Below the pieces are notes generated by a model. The model was not told the origin of the DNA, searched no databases, and worked only from the letters and a program-made list of their open reading frames with translations. DNA of 64,000 nucleotides from Caproicibacterium sp. BJN0003 (GTDB lineage: Bacteria; Bacillota; Clostridia; Oscillospirales; Acutalibacteraceae), in the NCBI RefSeq assembly GCF_026314295.1, contig NZ_CP111108.1, positions 1,178,001 through 1,242,000 on the forward strand. The letters are read 5' to 3'. A program made the position numbers and the translations under genes. Positions 24,608-33,507 of the stretch are shown here, piece by piece; the stretch's first letter is position 1, and the number at the start of each line of letters is the position of its first letter.

Positions 24608-25735
24608 TTACGGAAAGCAAGACATCCAAAATTGTTTTATTCGGTCAAAGATTGATTGTTTGCTTCTTTCTTCAGGCACATCCGAATCTGCAAGAATCGG
24701 AGTCTGTGAAATAATCTGTCCATTTAACCGATAGACGACTCTCCCAACGCACTGCCCTTTTTCAATCGGAGCATACAAAAATTGCGGCAATTCAACTGTG
24801 CGTTCCGGGTAACTATCTTTTGGGAGAACAACTGTATCCCCTATTTGGCCCCGTACTCCTATCATTGTCCCACCAGTCGCAGAAGGGACCTCGGCCGTAA
24901 AAGACCGATCATCAAAAGTGATGGACTGAAGCTTCTGAAATCCTTCATCCAATAATTTCTGGTGATCATTCCAATCATCCGGCGCATTTAAAGTGACTGC
25001 TACTACACGTACCCCGTCACGTTCTGCCGCAGACACTAAACAGCGTCCTGCCTTTTTAGTGAACCCGGTTTTTACTCCAATACATCCCTGATAAAAACTT
25101 AAAAGCCGATTATGGTTTGCATACATCCGTTTGATTTGCGGATTTATAAACTCTACTTGAATTGATTTCTGTGAAACAATTTTCTGAAAAGCAGAATTTT
25201 TCATTGCTGCACAGGTAAGTTTTGCCATATCAGCCGCAGTCGAATAATGCGCATCATCATCCAGCCCGGAGGGCGTAACAAAATGCGTATGATCCATATC
25301 AAGTTCTCTGGCTCTTTGATTCATTCGTTCCGAAAATTTTTCTGCACTTCCGTCAATCGCAATCGCAGCTGAATTTGCAGCATCATTTCCGGAAACGCTG
25401 AGCATTCCTGCCGCAAGGCTGCTCAGACGCAGCTGCTCCCCCGGCTGAAGTCCCATGGAAGAGCCTTCCACTGCCGTCATTTGTTTTGTAATGGTTACCA
25501 CTTTATCATCTTCGGCGGCCTGTTCCAAAGTGATCAAGGCTGTCATGATTTTTGTAGTGCTTGCCATTGCGCATTCCTGATTTTCATTCTTTGCCCATAA
25601 AACTTCTCCGCTATCTGCATTTACTAAAATCGCACTTTCTGCTGAAACAGAAAGTTCTTCTGCATTAGCGGGAATCAAAAAAGCAGCTAGAATAATCAGA
25701 ACGATTCCAATTCTCAAAAATCCTTTTTGATACAA
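24608..25735 (-). CDS. D-alanyl-D-alanine carboxypeptidase (DacB/DacF family)
   Basis: A penicillin-binding S11 peptidase of about 375 residues. From TTG 25735 the protein has a short signal peptide ending around PANA-EE; ATG at 25759 is an alternative but lacks a ribosome binding site. Catalytic motifs are STTK (ASTTKIMTALI), SGNDAAN and KTGFTKKAG. The C-terminal beta domain with GRVVYRLNG follows. It trims pentapeptide stems. The neighbours gerW and rluB suggest a role in spore cortex synthesis like B. subtilis DacB, but motifs cannot separate DacB from DacF. A hairpin covers the ribosome binding site region. Confidence 0.9.
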   Translation of the reverse strand: MYQKGFLRIGIVLIILAAFLIPANAEELSVSAESAILVNADSGEVLWAKNENQECAMASTTKIMTALITLEQAAEDDKVVTITKQMTAVEGSSMGLQPGEQLRLSSLAAGMLSVSGNDAANSAAIAIDGSAEKFSERMNQRARELDMDHTHFVTPSGLDDDAHYSTAADMAKLTCAAMKNSAFQKIVSQKSIQVEFINPQIKRMYANHNRLLSFYQGCIGVKTGFTKKAGRCLVSAAERDGVRVVAVTLNAPDDWNDHQKLLDEGFQKLQSITFDDRSFTAEVPSATGGTMIGVRGQIGDTVVLPKDSYPERTVELPQFLYAPIEKGQCVGRVVYRLNGQIISQTPILADSDVPEERSKQSIFDRIKQFWMSCFP

Positions 25736-25737
25736 AA

Positions 25738-25772
25738 CAACCACCTGCCACTGAATCATATGCAGGCGGCTG
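25738..25772 (-). terminator. Hairpin between gerW and the carboxypeptidase start
   Basis: GCAGGCGGCTG (25762-25772) pairs, allowing two G-U pairs, with CAACCACCTGC (25738-25748) across a 13-base loop; on the minus strand TTTTG follows. It may end gerW transcription or hide the AGGTGG ribosome binding site of the next gene. Confidence 0.5.
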
Positions 25773-25793
25773 CTTAAAAATGTTGTTTAAAAA

Positions 25794-26231
25794 TTAGACT
25801 TGAGGATCTTCAATTGGATTTTCTTCTGATGCTTTTTCTTTTTTAGCTTCCTTTTTTTCTTTGCTTTCTTTTACAAAACTGCTGATTTTGTCGACGACAT
25901 CTGGTACCATTCCAACAATTCTGTCAGCGGAAGAATTATATGGATCGATCTGCAGCATTTTAACATTTCCATTGCTGATCGTAATAAAAGCAATAGGAGA
26001 AATTGTTACGCCTGCACCGGCACCGCCTCCAAAAAAGCTCTTATCCGTTTGCACTTTGGAAGCAAAGTCTGAGCCGCCCGAAGCAAATCCATAACTAATC
26101 TTTGAAACAGGAATGATAATAGTTCCGTCCGGAGAAGTAATGGGATCTCCAATGATGGTATTGATATCCACCATTTGTTTGATTTTCTCCAGCGTTGTCC
26201 CCATAAGTCCTTCAATTGGATGCTCGCTCAT
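25794..26231 (-). CDS. gerW: GerW (YtfJ) family sporulation protein
   Basis: A 145-residue protein with HPIEGLMGTTLEKIKQMVD at the start, then IIGDPITSPDGTIIIPVSKIS and the glycine-rich FFGGGAGAGVTISPIAF, all characteristic of the YtfJ/GerW family. In Bacillus it is made under sigma F/G control and needed for germination after dextrose-type stimuli. ATG at 26231 is preferred because GTG 26240 overlaps the ribosome binding site. The C-terminus is lysine/glutamate-rich. It stands after a DUF2953 gene, an arrangement found in many Clostridia. Confidence 0.9.
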   Translation of the reverse strand: MSEHPIEGLMGTTLEKIKQMVDINTIIGDPITSPDGTIIIPVSKISYGFASGGSDFASKVQTDKSFFGGGAGAGVTISPIAFITISNGNVKMLQIDPYNSSADRIVGMVPDVVDKISSFVKESKEKKEAKKEKASEENPIEDPQV

Positions 26232-26264
26232 TTGATACACCGCTTTCTTCTAAAATAAATAATT

Positions 26265-26882
26265 TTATATTTTCTCCATTTTTCGAAATTTTATAAAATG
26301 AAACAGAGTTTGGACTGCTGCAATCAAAAGCCAAATCACTAATACATGAAATTTCAATTCGAAGTTAACAGAAGATTTTTTCTTGTCAAAATCAGGCGCT
26401 ACCGACACTGTAAACTGATAAAACTTAGCAGCTTCTGTCAGCATTGCCACAGCAGGATAAATCACTGCGCAGGCTTGTCCATAAAGGATTGCGGTCTCTG
26501 CTGCATCCTCTGTTGAAACGCTCACTTCGCAGATTAATTTCTTAATATGAAAATGTGTAAGCAGTTTTTTAATCGGCGCTGTAACCTGTTCGATAAACTT
26601 CTTAATAAGATCAAGCATTCCGCCAAGTCCGCGTTCTTTAAAAAGATTCTTCCATTTGGATTGATCTTTTTGAGAATCTGTATCCTCTTTTTTCTTCTTT
26701 GGTTTTGCTGGCTCTTTTTCTTTCTGACCGGCCTTTTCTTTCGATTTTTCAGGTAGAAAAGTATAAGTCAAAAATAAAAATCTAATTTTTGCACAAAAAC
26801 TTTCTTGATAAATCATCGTGACATAAAGAGGAGAGAAAAGCAAAATCAACAGAATCCCTAATATGATCCAAAGGACTATCAT
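26265..26882 (-). CDS. DUF2953 (YtfI-like) membrane-associated protein
   Basis: A 205-residue protein. An N-terminal hydrophobic segment (IVLWIILGILLILLFSPLYV) is followed by a charged lysine/glutamate-rich stretch (about 50-75), then the DUF2953 core with TEDAAETAILYGQACAVIYPA and a C-terminal hydrophobic segment. B. subtilis YtfI is encoded beside ytfJ in the same way. Function is unknown; co-occurrence with gerW suggests a sporulation link. The start overlaps the scpB stop by four bases. Confidence 0.8.
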   Translation of the reverse strand: MIVLWIILGILLILLFSPLYVTMIYQESFCAKIRFLFLTYTFLPEKSKEKAGQKEKEPAKPKKKKEDTDSQKDQSKWKNLFKERGLGGMLDLIKKFIEQVTAPIKKLLTHFHIKKLICEVSVSTEDAAETAILYGQACAVIYPAVAMLTEAAKFYQFTVSVAPDFDKKKSSVNFELKFHVLVIWLLIAAVQTLFHFIKFRKMEKI

Positions 26883-27466
26883 ATCGTTTCTCCACTTTTC
26901 ATTTCTAATTCATCTAGTTGAGATTTCTCCACCGGTTCTGTGGCATCATCTTTCGTTTCTTTCTGTACAGAAGGCAATTGTTCCAAAGAGGAAATTCCAA
27001 AGCAACGTAAAAAAGTAGAAGTCGTTCCATAAAGAAGAGGTCTTCCCGGAAGCTCCAGTCTTCCGCGTTCTTCGATTAATCCTTTCTGCATCAAACTTCC
27101 AAGGACTCCTGAACAATCCACTCCGCGGATCTGCTCTACAAAAGCCTTTGTTACCGGTTGATTATAGGAAATAATCGCAAGGACTTCCATTGCTGCCTGA
27201 GAAAGCGGTGTATTGCGCCGGATTTCCAAGAGAGACCGGATCTGAGAAGCAAACTCCGGTCTGCTGCACATCTGAAAAGAATCCTCTAATTGAATGATCT
27301 GGATTCCTCCCTGACGGGTATTAAAATCCGTCATTGTGTCTTCTGCAACTTTTTGAGCCTGCGTTTGTGTGAGATTTAAGACTTCAGCAATGCGGGAAAC
27401 AGAAAGAGGATCGCCGCTTGCGAAAAGAAGTGCTTCTATTGCGGAAATCAGATCTTGTTTTTCCAT
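26879..27466 (-). CDS. scpB: Segregation and condensation protein B
   Basis: A 195-residue winged-helix protein with ISAIEALLFASGDPLSVSRIAEVL at the start and VLAIISYNQPVTKAFVEQIRGVDCSGVL in the second winged helix, both ScpB family sequences. It works with ScpA and SMC in chromosome condensation. The start overlaps scpA by 19 bases, and the next gene starts within its last codon. The C-terminal tail after about residue 165 is acidic. Confidence 0.94.
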   Translation of the reverse strand: MEKQDLISAIEALLFASGDPLSVSRIAEVLNLTQTQAQKVAEDTMTDFNTRQGGIQIIQLEDSFQMCSRPEFASQIRSLLEIRRNTPLSQAAMEVLAIISYNQPVTKAFVEQIRGVDCSGVLGSLMQKGLIEERGRLELPGRPLLYGTTSTFLRCFGISSLEQLPSVQKETKDDATEPVEKSQLDELEMKSGETI

Positions 27467-28179
27467 GGCACTCTTTTTCTCTCCTTTACGATCGTTACTT
27501 TCGCAGAATTATGATCTCCATCCACCCGAATTCGTTTTCCCCGAACAAGTTCCAATACCGCCAAAAAAGTTGCAACCAATTCTGAACGATCATTTTTGTG
27601 AACGAAAAGTTCCCGATAAGACATTTGAGGCTTTTTCCAAAGACTGCGCAGGACAAAAACGATCTGTGAAGCGACAGAAACGATTCTATGAGAAACAATT
27701 CCAGAAAAGCTTTCTTGAGAAGGTTTCTGAGAAATTTGCTTTTTCCCGAGTGTATTTACATATGCATTGTAAAGTTCTTCTGGGAGATGATGTCGGCGAT
27801 AGGTATAATCTGGCTCAATTTCTTCCGGTACCCGCACAAAGTAATCCATTTGAAACTTTTCTTTCAAAAGAGCGGCAACGCGCTTACATTCTTCATATTC
27901 TAACAGTTGCCCGCTTAATTCCGCTTTCATCTGGTCTGCTTCTTCGTGCTTTGGCAAGAGGTAAACGGTTTTAATATAGACAAGGCGTGTGGCCATCTCT
28001 AAGAATTCACTGGCCACATCCATATTTTCAGCTTTTGCTGCATTAATTTGAGCCATATACTGATCCAAAACTTCAGCAATTGGAATATCACAAATATTCA
28101 GTTTGTTCTTGCGAATCAGATAGAGTAATAAATCCAAAGGTCCTTCAAAAGCCTCTAGCTGATAGGTTAGCTTTTCCAT
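27448..28179 (-). CDS. scpA: Segregation and condensation protein A
   Basis: A 243-residue kleisin. It starts MEKLTYQLEAFEGPLDLLLY with LIRKNKLNICDIPIAEVLDQY, and has EFLEMATRLVYIKTVYLLP, which are standard ScpA blocks. The C-terminal winged helix ends with VTIVKERKR. ScpA bridges the SMC heads with ScpB. The gene is 22 bases downstream of the M50 protease gene. Confidence 0.95.
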   Translation of the reverse strand: MEKLTYQLEAFEGPLDLLLYLIRKNKLNICDIPIAEVLDQYMAQINAAKAENMDVASEFLEMATRLVYIKTVYLLPKHEEADQMKAELSGQLLEYEECKRVAALLKEKFQMDYFVRVPEEIEPDYTYRRHHLPEELYNAYVNTLGKKQISQKPSQESFSGIVSHRIVSVASQIVFVLRSLWKKPQMSYRELFVHKNDRSELVATFLAVLELVRGKRIRVDGDHNSAKVTIVKERKRVPWKNKI

Positions 28180-28201
28180 CTTTCCCTCGTTTTATTAATC
28201 A

Positions 28202-28894
28202 TTATACAAATCCAAACAGCCGAAATGGAAGATCTGCAACCGCATTGATTCCATTGTAAAACAAATTATTCAGAAAAGTGAGCGGAAGGTCCAAAAATCC
28301 CATAAAAAGGACCATAATCAGAATCAAAGAAATCACATTTTGATATTTGTAATAATTATACAAAGCCTGAGAAGAAAGAAATCCTCCAACAATTTTAGAA
28401 CCATCCAGCGGTGGAATCGGGAGCAGATTAAAAACAGCCAAAGAAATATTAATTCCAATATAAAAGCTAAAAAACTGCCACACCGGCGTTGCCAAATTCA
28501 TGTGAAAAGGCAGGACTAAAATCCGCAGCACCAAAGCACCAACAAGAGCCGCAATTAAATTAGAGAGAGGCCCCGCTAAAGCAGTCAGTGCCATATCACG
28601 TTTTGGATTTTTAAAATTCCGAGGATCTACCGGAACAGGTTTTGCCCACCCATATCCGAAAAGCAAAAGGCAAAGCGTCCCCATTGGGTCCATACTTGCA
28701 ATTGGATCCAATGTTAGGCGTCCTTGATATTTTGCTGTGTTGTCACCCAGTTTCAAGGCGACCCATCCATGTGCACATTCATGTAGCGGAAGAATTAAAA
28801 AGATAATGAGCAACATGGCAAAAATGCCAGAAATCAGCGTGCTCATATTCACTCCGTTGCCGCTCATGATACTTTGAATCATGTTGAAAAGCAT
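28202..28894 (-). CDS. M50-family site-2 protease (YwhC-like)
   Basis: A 230-residue membrane protein with HECAH (in LPLHECAHGWVALKLGD), GPLSNLIAAL and NLLPIPPLDGSKIVGG, the zinc-site motifs of the site-2 protease family. Four to five hydrophobic segments surround them. The type with the HECAHGW motif is widespread in Firmicutes and is often next to scpA. Substrates are unknown. ATG at 28894 has AAGGAG with a long 11-base gap. This is the second M50 protease in the window and differs from the one at 205-780. Confidence 0.88.
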   Translation of the reverse strand: MLFNMIQSIMSGNGVNMSTLISGIFAMLLIIFLILPLHECAHGWVALKLGDNTAKYQGRLTLDPIASMDPMGTLCLLLFGYGWAKPVPVDPRNFKNPKRDMALTALAGPLSNLIAALVGALVLRILVLPFHMNLATPVWQFFSFYIGINISLAVFNLLPIPPLDGSKIVGGFLSSQALYNYYKYQNVISLILIMVLFMGFLDLPLTFLNNLFYNGINAVADLPFRLFGFV

Positions 28895-28992
28895 ATTGGG
28901 CTACACTCCTTCATTATTTTGTTATTATAATACATCAGAAGCTAAAAAACAAGGACTTACAAAAGCGGTGCAAAAGGAATCGAAAAAAACAC

Positions 28993-29021
28993 TTGCATTT
29001 TAAGTTGGGGTCTTGTATAAT
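28993..29021 (+). promoter_or_regulatory. Sigma-A-type promoter of rpmB
   Basis: TTGCAT (28993-28998), 17-base spacer, TATAAT (29016-29021), about 45 bases before the ribosome binding site of rpmB. Confidence 0.85.
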
Positions 29022-29074
29022 AACATTGTTGTGTAAAAATTCATTTATCCATATATAAAAGGAGGTGCAGACTC

Positions 29075-29263
29075 ATGGCAAAGTGTGAAATCTGCGGCAA
29101 GGATTTAGTGTTTGGTATTAGGGTTTCCCATTCCCACAGACGTTCCAATCGGACTTGGAAACCAAACGTCAAACGTGTGAAAGCAGTGGTAAATGGTTCC
29201 CCTAAACGTATTTATGCCTGCACCCGTTGCCTGCGTTCCGGTAAGGTTACCCGCGCTGTTTGA
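29075..29263 (+). CDS. rpmB: 50S ribosomal protein L28
   Basis: A 62-residue basic protein, MAKCEICGKDLVFGIRVSHSHR at the start. It has paired cysteines CEIC and CTRC that make a zinc ribbon, the C+ form of L28. The ribosome binding site AAAGGAGGTG is perfect. It is transcribed alone: a strong promoter upstream and a strong terminator downstream. In B. subtilis rpmB lies next to spoVM, but here it is about 22 kb away. Confidence 0.97.
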   Translation: MAKCEICGKDLVFGIRVSHSHRRSNRTWKPNVKRVKAVVNGSPKRIYACTRCLRSGKVTRAV

Positions 29264-29290
29264 TGCATCATTTTTAAAATTGAATTTGTT

Positions 29291-29323
29291 AAAAAGGGGC
29301 TTCTTTTTAAGAAGCCCCTTTTT
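29291..29323. terminator. Bidirectional terminator between rpmB and plsY
   Basis: GGGGCTTCTT (29296-29305) pairs with AAGAAGCCCC (29309-29318), extended by A5 and T5 on the outside. It serves rpmB on the plus strand and plsY on the minus strand. Confidence 0.92.
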
Positions 29324-29334
29324 CTTTTATATTA

Positions 29335-30030
29335 TTATGAATTATGCTTTTTTATAGACAACTTCTTCTCAGTGCCATTCAAAATTCTACTGATATTCCC
29401 GTGATGGCGAATAACAATCACTGCCGCCATACAGAGGGTTGCCACCGATGTAACAAGGACAAAGCGAAAAGGCATATTTCCTGTTTTATACTCAAAGAAA
29501 TAATTAATCAAAAACGTCCCAACAGGATACATGATCGCTGCTAATATTGATGACAAAGAAACGATCTTAGAAATTACAAAGGTAGCTAAGAACACTACGA
29601 TTACAACCAGAAATACGCGCCAGTCAATCAAGGCAATAATTGCTGCAGTTGTCAAAATACCTTTTCCCCCACGGAAACCAAAATAGATTGGAAACATATG
29701 CCCAAAAACGCAGGAAAAACCCGCGATATAGGTACCATACTGAACCATTTCGGGAAGTAACACACCGGACGGCAGCATCATGGAAAAAATCAGCTTTCCG
29801 ATTAGGACCGAAGCTACCCCTTTTAAAAAGTCAAAAATAAACGTACAAATAGCTGCTTTAGGCCCCACGGAGCGCAACACATTTGTCGCTCCTGCATTTC
29901 CGCTGCCCATTGTTCGAATATCTTTTTTTTCAAAAAATTTTGTAAAAATAATTGAGAAGCTAAGACTTCCAAGCAAATAAGAAATAACTGCTACAATTAG
30001 ACTTGGAGCAATCAAATCTGAACCATTCAT
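29335..30030 (-). CDS. plsY: Acyl-phosphate:glycerol-3-phosphate acyltransferase PlsY
   Basis: A 231-residue membrane enzyme from ATG 30030 behind GGGGGAGA; the frame continues 50 codons upstream inside der without family character. Motifs are GSGNAGATNVLR (about residues 42-53), FGHMFPIYFGFRGGKG and several membrane segments. PlsY acylates glycerol-3-phosphate in phospholipid synthesis. The upstream gene der ends 16 bases earlier; Firmicutes often have der-plsY. Confidence 0.95.
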   Translation of the reverse strand: MNGSDLIAPSLIVAVISYLLGSLSFSIIFTKFFEKKDIRTMGSGNAGATNVLRSVGPKAAICTFIFDFLKGVASVLIGKLIFSMMLPSGVLLPEMVQYGTYIAGFSCVFGHMFPIYFGFRGGKGILTTAAIIALIDWRVFLVVIVVFLATFVISKIVSLSSILAAIMYPVGTFLINYFFEYKTGNMPFRFVLVTSVATLCMAAVIVIRHHGNISRILNGTEKKLSIKKHNS

Positions 30031-30046
30031 TCTTTTTCTCTCCCCC

Positions 30047-31372
30047 TTAAGAATCTCCGCGTTCACGGATAATAAAGCGAATCGGAGTTCCTTCCAGTCC
30101 AAAAGTCTCTCGAATCCGATTCTCCAGATAACGCTGATAGGAAAAATGGAATAATTCAGCCGAATTGACAAAGCACACAAAGGTCGGCGGATTTGTACTT
30201 GCCTGTGTCATATAATAAATTTTCAAGCGCCGACCTTTATCGGTAGGCGGCTGTACACGTGCCGTTGCCTGAGCCAAAACATCATTGAGCATGCCGGTTG
30301 CAATCCGCATCGAATTTGATTTTGCAACTTGTTTAATCATACTAAAGAGCTGATCAATTCGCTGTCCGGTTTTTGCCGAAATAAAAATGATCGGCGCATA
30401 GTCCATAAAGGAAAAATCATTCTGCAGACTTTTGCGAAAGGACTCCATTGTCCGCCCATCTTTTTCAACGGCATCCCATTTATTAACTGCAATAATACAT
30501 CCTTTTCCGCTTTCATGAGCAAGTCCAGCAACTTTACTGTCCTGTTCCGTAAATCCCTCGGTCGCATCAATCATAATAACGCACACATCAGACCTCTCGA
30601 TTGCCATTTGTGCCCGCAGAACGCTATAGTGTTCGATCGTATCTGTAACCCTGCTCTTTCGACGCAAGCCCGCAGTATCAATCAAAACAAAATTGCCATA
30701 AGAATTCTCTACCTCTGTATCAATGGCATCTCTTGTTGTTCCGGCAACATCAGAAACGATACAGCGATTTTCTCCAACGATTTTGTTTATAAGGGAAGAC
30801 TTTCCGGCATTTGGCTTTCCGATAACAGCTACATGAATCGTATCGACGGCGTCTTCTTCCTCTGTTTCCTCAGGGAGCAATTCTATGACCCGGTCGAGAA
30901 GGTCGCCAGTACCATGTCCGTGTACTGAAGAAACTGCAATCGGATCTCCTAATCCCAAGTTGTAGAACTCATAAAATTCCATCGGGGGCTCCCCAACAGA
31001 ATCCACTTTATTAACGCACAAAATAATCGGGCGACCGCTTTTCATCAGCATTGCTGCAATATCTCGATCCGCTGCCAAAATGCCGCTATGGATGTCGGTT
31101 ACAAAGACAATCACATTTGCCGTATCGATTGCCAGCTGTGCCTGTTCGCGCATTTGTGACAGTAAAAGATCACTTGTTTTGACTTCAATTCCACCTGTAT
31201 CAATCAGGCAAATCTTTCGGCCATCCCATTCGCACTCTCCATAGATACGGTCTCTTGTTACACCCGGGGTATCTTCTACAATAGAGAGGCGAGCTCCGAT
31301 CAATTTATTGAATAAAGTGGACTTGCCTACATTTGGCCGTCCTACGATCGCTACTACCGGTTTAGACATCAT
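30047..31372 (-). CDS. der: Ribosome biogenesis GTPase Der
   Basis: A 441-residue protein with two tandem GTPase domains and a KH-like C-terminus. G1 motifs are GRPNVGKST (first domain, residue 11) and GKPNAGKSS (second domain, about 185), each with DTxG and NKxD motifs (NKVD, NKWD). Der acts in 50S subunit assembly. The ATG at 31372 overlaps the stop of the DUF512 gene by 11 bases. Confidence 0.96.
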   Translation of the reverse strand: MMSKPVVAIVGRPNVGKSTLFNKLIGARLSIVEDTPGVTRDRIYGECEWDGRKICLIDTGGIEVKTSDLLLSQMREQAQLAIDTANVIVFVTDIHSGILAADRDIAAMLMKSGRPIILCVNKVDSVGEPPMEFYEFYNLGLGDPIAVSSVHGHGTGDLLDRVIELLPEETEEEDAVDTIHVAVIGKPNAGKSSLINKIVGENRCIVSDVAGTTRDAIDTEVENSYGNFVLIDTAGLRRKSRVTDTIEHYSVLRAQMAIERSDVCVIMIDATEGFTEQDSKVAGLAHESGKGCIIAVNKWDAVEKDGRTMESFRKSLQNDFSFMDYAPIIFISAKTGQRIDQLFSMIKQVAKSNSMRIATGMLNDVLAQATARVQPPTDKGRRLKIYYMTQASTNPPTFVCFVNSAELFHFSYQRYLENRIRETFGLEGTPIRFIIRERGDS

Positions 31373-32675
31373 CTTTCCTCCCTAATACTGCATTCAAAAG
31401 TTCCCATCCATCATTTGGTACTAAACGAATCGGAACTTTTAATGTTTTTTCAACTTCGTCAACTGAAACATTGTCCAAAAATAAATCCTGCTCATGCCGA
31501 AGCATCACAGTTGGCAGCAAAAGTTCGTCTCCCAAATCTTTTCCCTGAAGCTGGGCAATCAAGTCCCGTCCTGTGATAAGCCCCGCCACGGTAATGGTAG
31601 TCCCAAAAAAGTCGTTGCGAATTGGGATTACCTGACAAATTAGATTATTACATTTTCTTTGAAATCCGTCAAGCAGTTCCTTCAAAAATGGAGCTGCTGC
31701 TATTCCGGTTGCAAGTGTTATTTTTCTCATTTGAGAGGGCTCTTTAAAATCTTCTGCTGCCATTTCAAATTCTTGTTTCTGAGAAGCTAAAAGGCCAACA
31801 CCATTTTCCAGCTGATCAAAATCGCCGTAAAATTCGGCATTTGGGATTGGGAGATTCGCGTTTAAATAAAATTCATCTGCTGCATAACAAATACGATTCC
31901 CATATTTTTTGAAAAATCTCTCTCCCCATGCTTCTGCCTGCCCTATCACCTCTTTTGCCTGCTGCGGTGTATAAGGGACGAGTGGATAAAGCCCATCCCG
32001 ATATTTCGTCACCCCAAGAGGGACTAATGCAATGCTTTGAACCGCGGGGACACAGGAAGAAAGATCTTTCAAAGTTCGTTCTAATTCTTTCCCATCATTA
32101 ATGCCTGAACACAACACCAGCTGACAGTTAATCTTTGTATTGGCTTTTGCCAAACGATACAAATACTTTAAGGATTCCCCTGCAAGACGATTTCCCATCA
32201 TTTTACAGCGCAATTCCGGATTTGTAGTATGGACAGAAATATTGATCGGACTGATATGCATTTGGATAATACGATCCACTTCGCGATCACTTAAATTTGT
32301 CATGGTAATATAATTGCCAAACAAAAAAGAAAGACGTGAATCATCATCTTTAAAATACAGTGTTTTCCGCATTCCTTTTGGAAGCTGATCAATAAAGCAA
32401 AAAATACAGCGATTGGCACAAGAATGTTGTTGATCCATTAAATAAGTTTCGAAATCGAGTCCGATTGGCTCATATTGCCCCTTATGGATTGAAACTGTGC
32501 GAACAGAATCTCCCCTCTTCAAAACCAACTCCAAATTCCGATTAGTCTCATAAAAGCGATAATCTAAAACATCAATGATAGGATGTCCATTAATAGAAAT
32601 CAACTTATCCTGTCCTGTAATCCCTGCCAACGCTGCTGGAGTATCAGCCTGCACTTCTTTAATAAAAACTGCCAC
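31362..32675 (-). CDS. DUF512/PDZ-type radical SAM protein (TIGR03279 family)
   Basis: A protein of about 437 residues. An N-terminal PDZ-like domain (SPAxx-type LISINGHPIIDVLDYRFY) is followed by a radical SAM core with CANRCIFCFIDQLP (CxxxCxxC) and by a DUF512 region ending DGWELLNAVLG. Function is unknown; it regularly neighbours der in Clostridia. The GTG start at 32675 fits an AGGGGGG ribosome binding site and family length; ATG 32696 is an alternative, and the frame is open further upstream into the rpmF terminator. Confidence 0.85.
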   Translation of the reverse strand: MAVFIKEVQADTPAALAGITGQDKLISINGHPIIDVLDYRFYETNRNLELVLKRGDSVRTVSIHKGQYEPIGLDFETYLMDQQHSCANRCIFCFIDQLPKGMRKTLYFKDDDSRLSFLFGNYITMTNLSDREVDRIIQMHISPINISVHTTNPELRCKMMGNRLAGESLKYLYRLAKANTKINCQLVLCSGINDGKELERTLKDLSSCVPAVQSIALVPLGVTKYRDGLYPLVPYTPQQAKEVIGQAEAWGERFFKKYGNRICYAADEFYLNANLPIPNAEFYGDFDQLENGVGLLASQKQEFEMAAEDFKEPSQMRKITLATGIAAAPFLKELLDGFQRKCNNLICQVIPIRNDFFGTTITVAGLITGRDLIAQLQGKDLGDELLLPTVMLRHEQDLFLDNVSVDEVEKTLKVPIRLVPNDGWELLNAVLGRKDDV

Positions 32676-32718
32676 TTCTGTATTCACCCCCCTCATCAAA
32701 AATTGCTCGGCCAAAAAA

Positions 32719-32744
32719 ATAGAGAAGGATTCCTCCTTCTCTAT
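32719..32744 (-). terminator. Intrinsic terminator after rpmF
   Basis: ATAGAGAAGGA (32719-32729) pairs perfectly with TCCTTCTCTAT (32734-32744), TTCC loop, then TTTTTTT on the minus strand. It starts 22 bases past the rpmF stop. Confidence 0.88.
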
Positions 32745-32766
32745 CATTTCCGGAAATCACAGAAGC

Positions 32767-32949
32767 TTAAGCCTCTTTTTTGATTACTTCTCTGCCATTG
32801 TAATAACCGCAGTTATTGCATACCCGATGAGCGAGCTTATATTCTCCACATTTTGGGCACTTCATCAGAGCCGGAGCGCTAATCTTCCAAACATTGGAAC
32901 GCCGTTTATTTTGTCTTGCACTAGACAATTTCGCCTTTGGTACCGCCAT
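32767..32949 (-). CDS. rpmF: 50S ribosomal protein L32
   Basis: A 60-residue protein opening MAVPKAKLSSARQNKRRSN, with a zinc ribbon in CPKCGEY and CNNCGYY. This is the C+ type of L32. ATG at 32949 has AAGGAGG upstream. It is the second gene of the yceD-rpmF pair, which is conserved through bacteria. Confidence 0.97.
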   Translation of the reverse strand: MAVPKAKLSSARQNKRRSNVWKISAPALMKCPKCGEYKLAHRVCNNCGYYNGREVIKKEA

Positions 32950-32975
32950 CTCAGCACCTCCTTATTTTACTCTGG

Positions 32976-33473
32976 TCAATTTATCAATTTTTTTAGAACC
33001 TCAAGACGAGGGTCTATTTGATGAGATTTACAACCGCATGTCCCATGGTTCAAATTTTTCCCACAAATCTGACATAATCCGCGGCAATCTTCCTTACAGA
33101 GAAATTTAGTCGGCAAAGAAAGCAAAAGATCTTCCTCTGCAAGCGCTGCTAAATCCAAGGTATCATTCTCTGTAACAATGTACTCATCGCTGTCTTCTTC
33201 ATTTGATACACTTCTCACGAGCACGTGAGAAAAAGGCATTTCCATGTCCTTTTCGATGGGTTCTTCGCAGCGGTCACACAAAACAGAAAGATGATAAAAA
33301 ATCTTTCCGGTCAGTTGTAAATAACCGCTTTTTCCAACGACTGTACCCTTTACCGTAACTGGAGAGGAAAACGGATGACACTGATTGTACTCGACTTTTG
33401 ATAAATCAATCATTTCTGAAAAAGGAAGGTTTCCTTTCTCTTCCGCAAACAATTTTTCTAAATTCAAAAGCAT
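32976..33473 (-). CDS. YceD/DUF177 family protein
   Basis: A 165-residue protein with the DUF177 core VKGTVVGKSGYLQLTGKIFY, LCDRCEEPIEKDM and CREDC-type LCQICGKNLN with paired cysteines. The family is linked to 23S rRNA accumulation in bacteria and plants and is nearly always next to rpmF, 26 bases downstream here. A consensus promoter lies directly upstream. Confidence 0.92.
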   Translation of the reverse strand: MLLNLEKLFAEEKGNLPFSEMIDLSKVEYNQCHPFSSPVTVKGTVVGKSGYLQLTGKIFYHLSVLCDRCEEPIEKDMEMPFSHVLVRSVSNEEDSDEYIVTENDTLDLAALAEEDLLLSLPTKFLCKEDCRGLCQICGKNLNHGTCGCKSHQIDPRLEVLKKLIN

Positions 33474-33507
33474 TTAAACACCTCAGCACATTGCGCTACA
33501 TTTGTTT

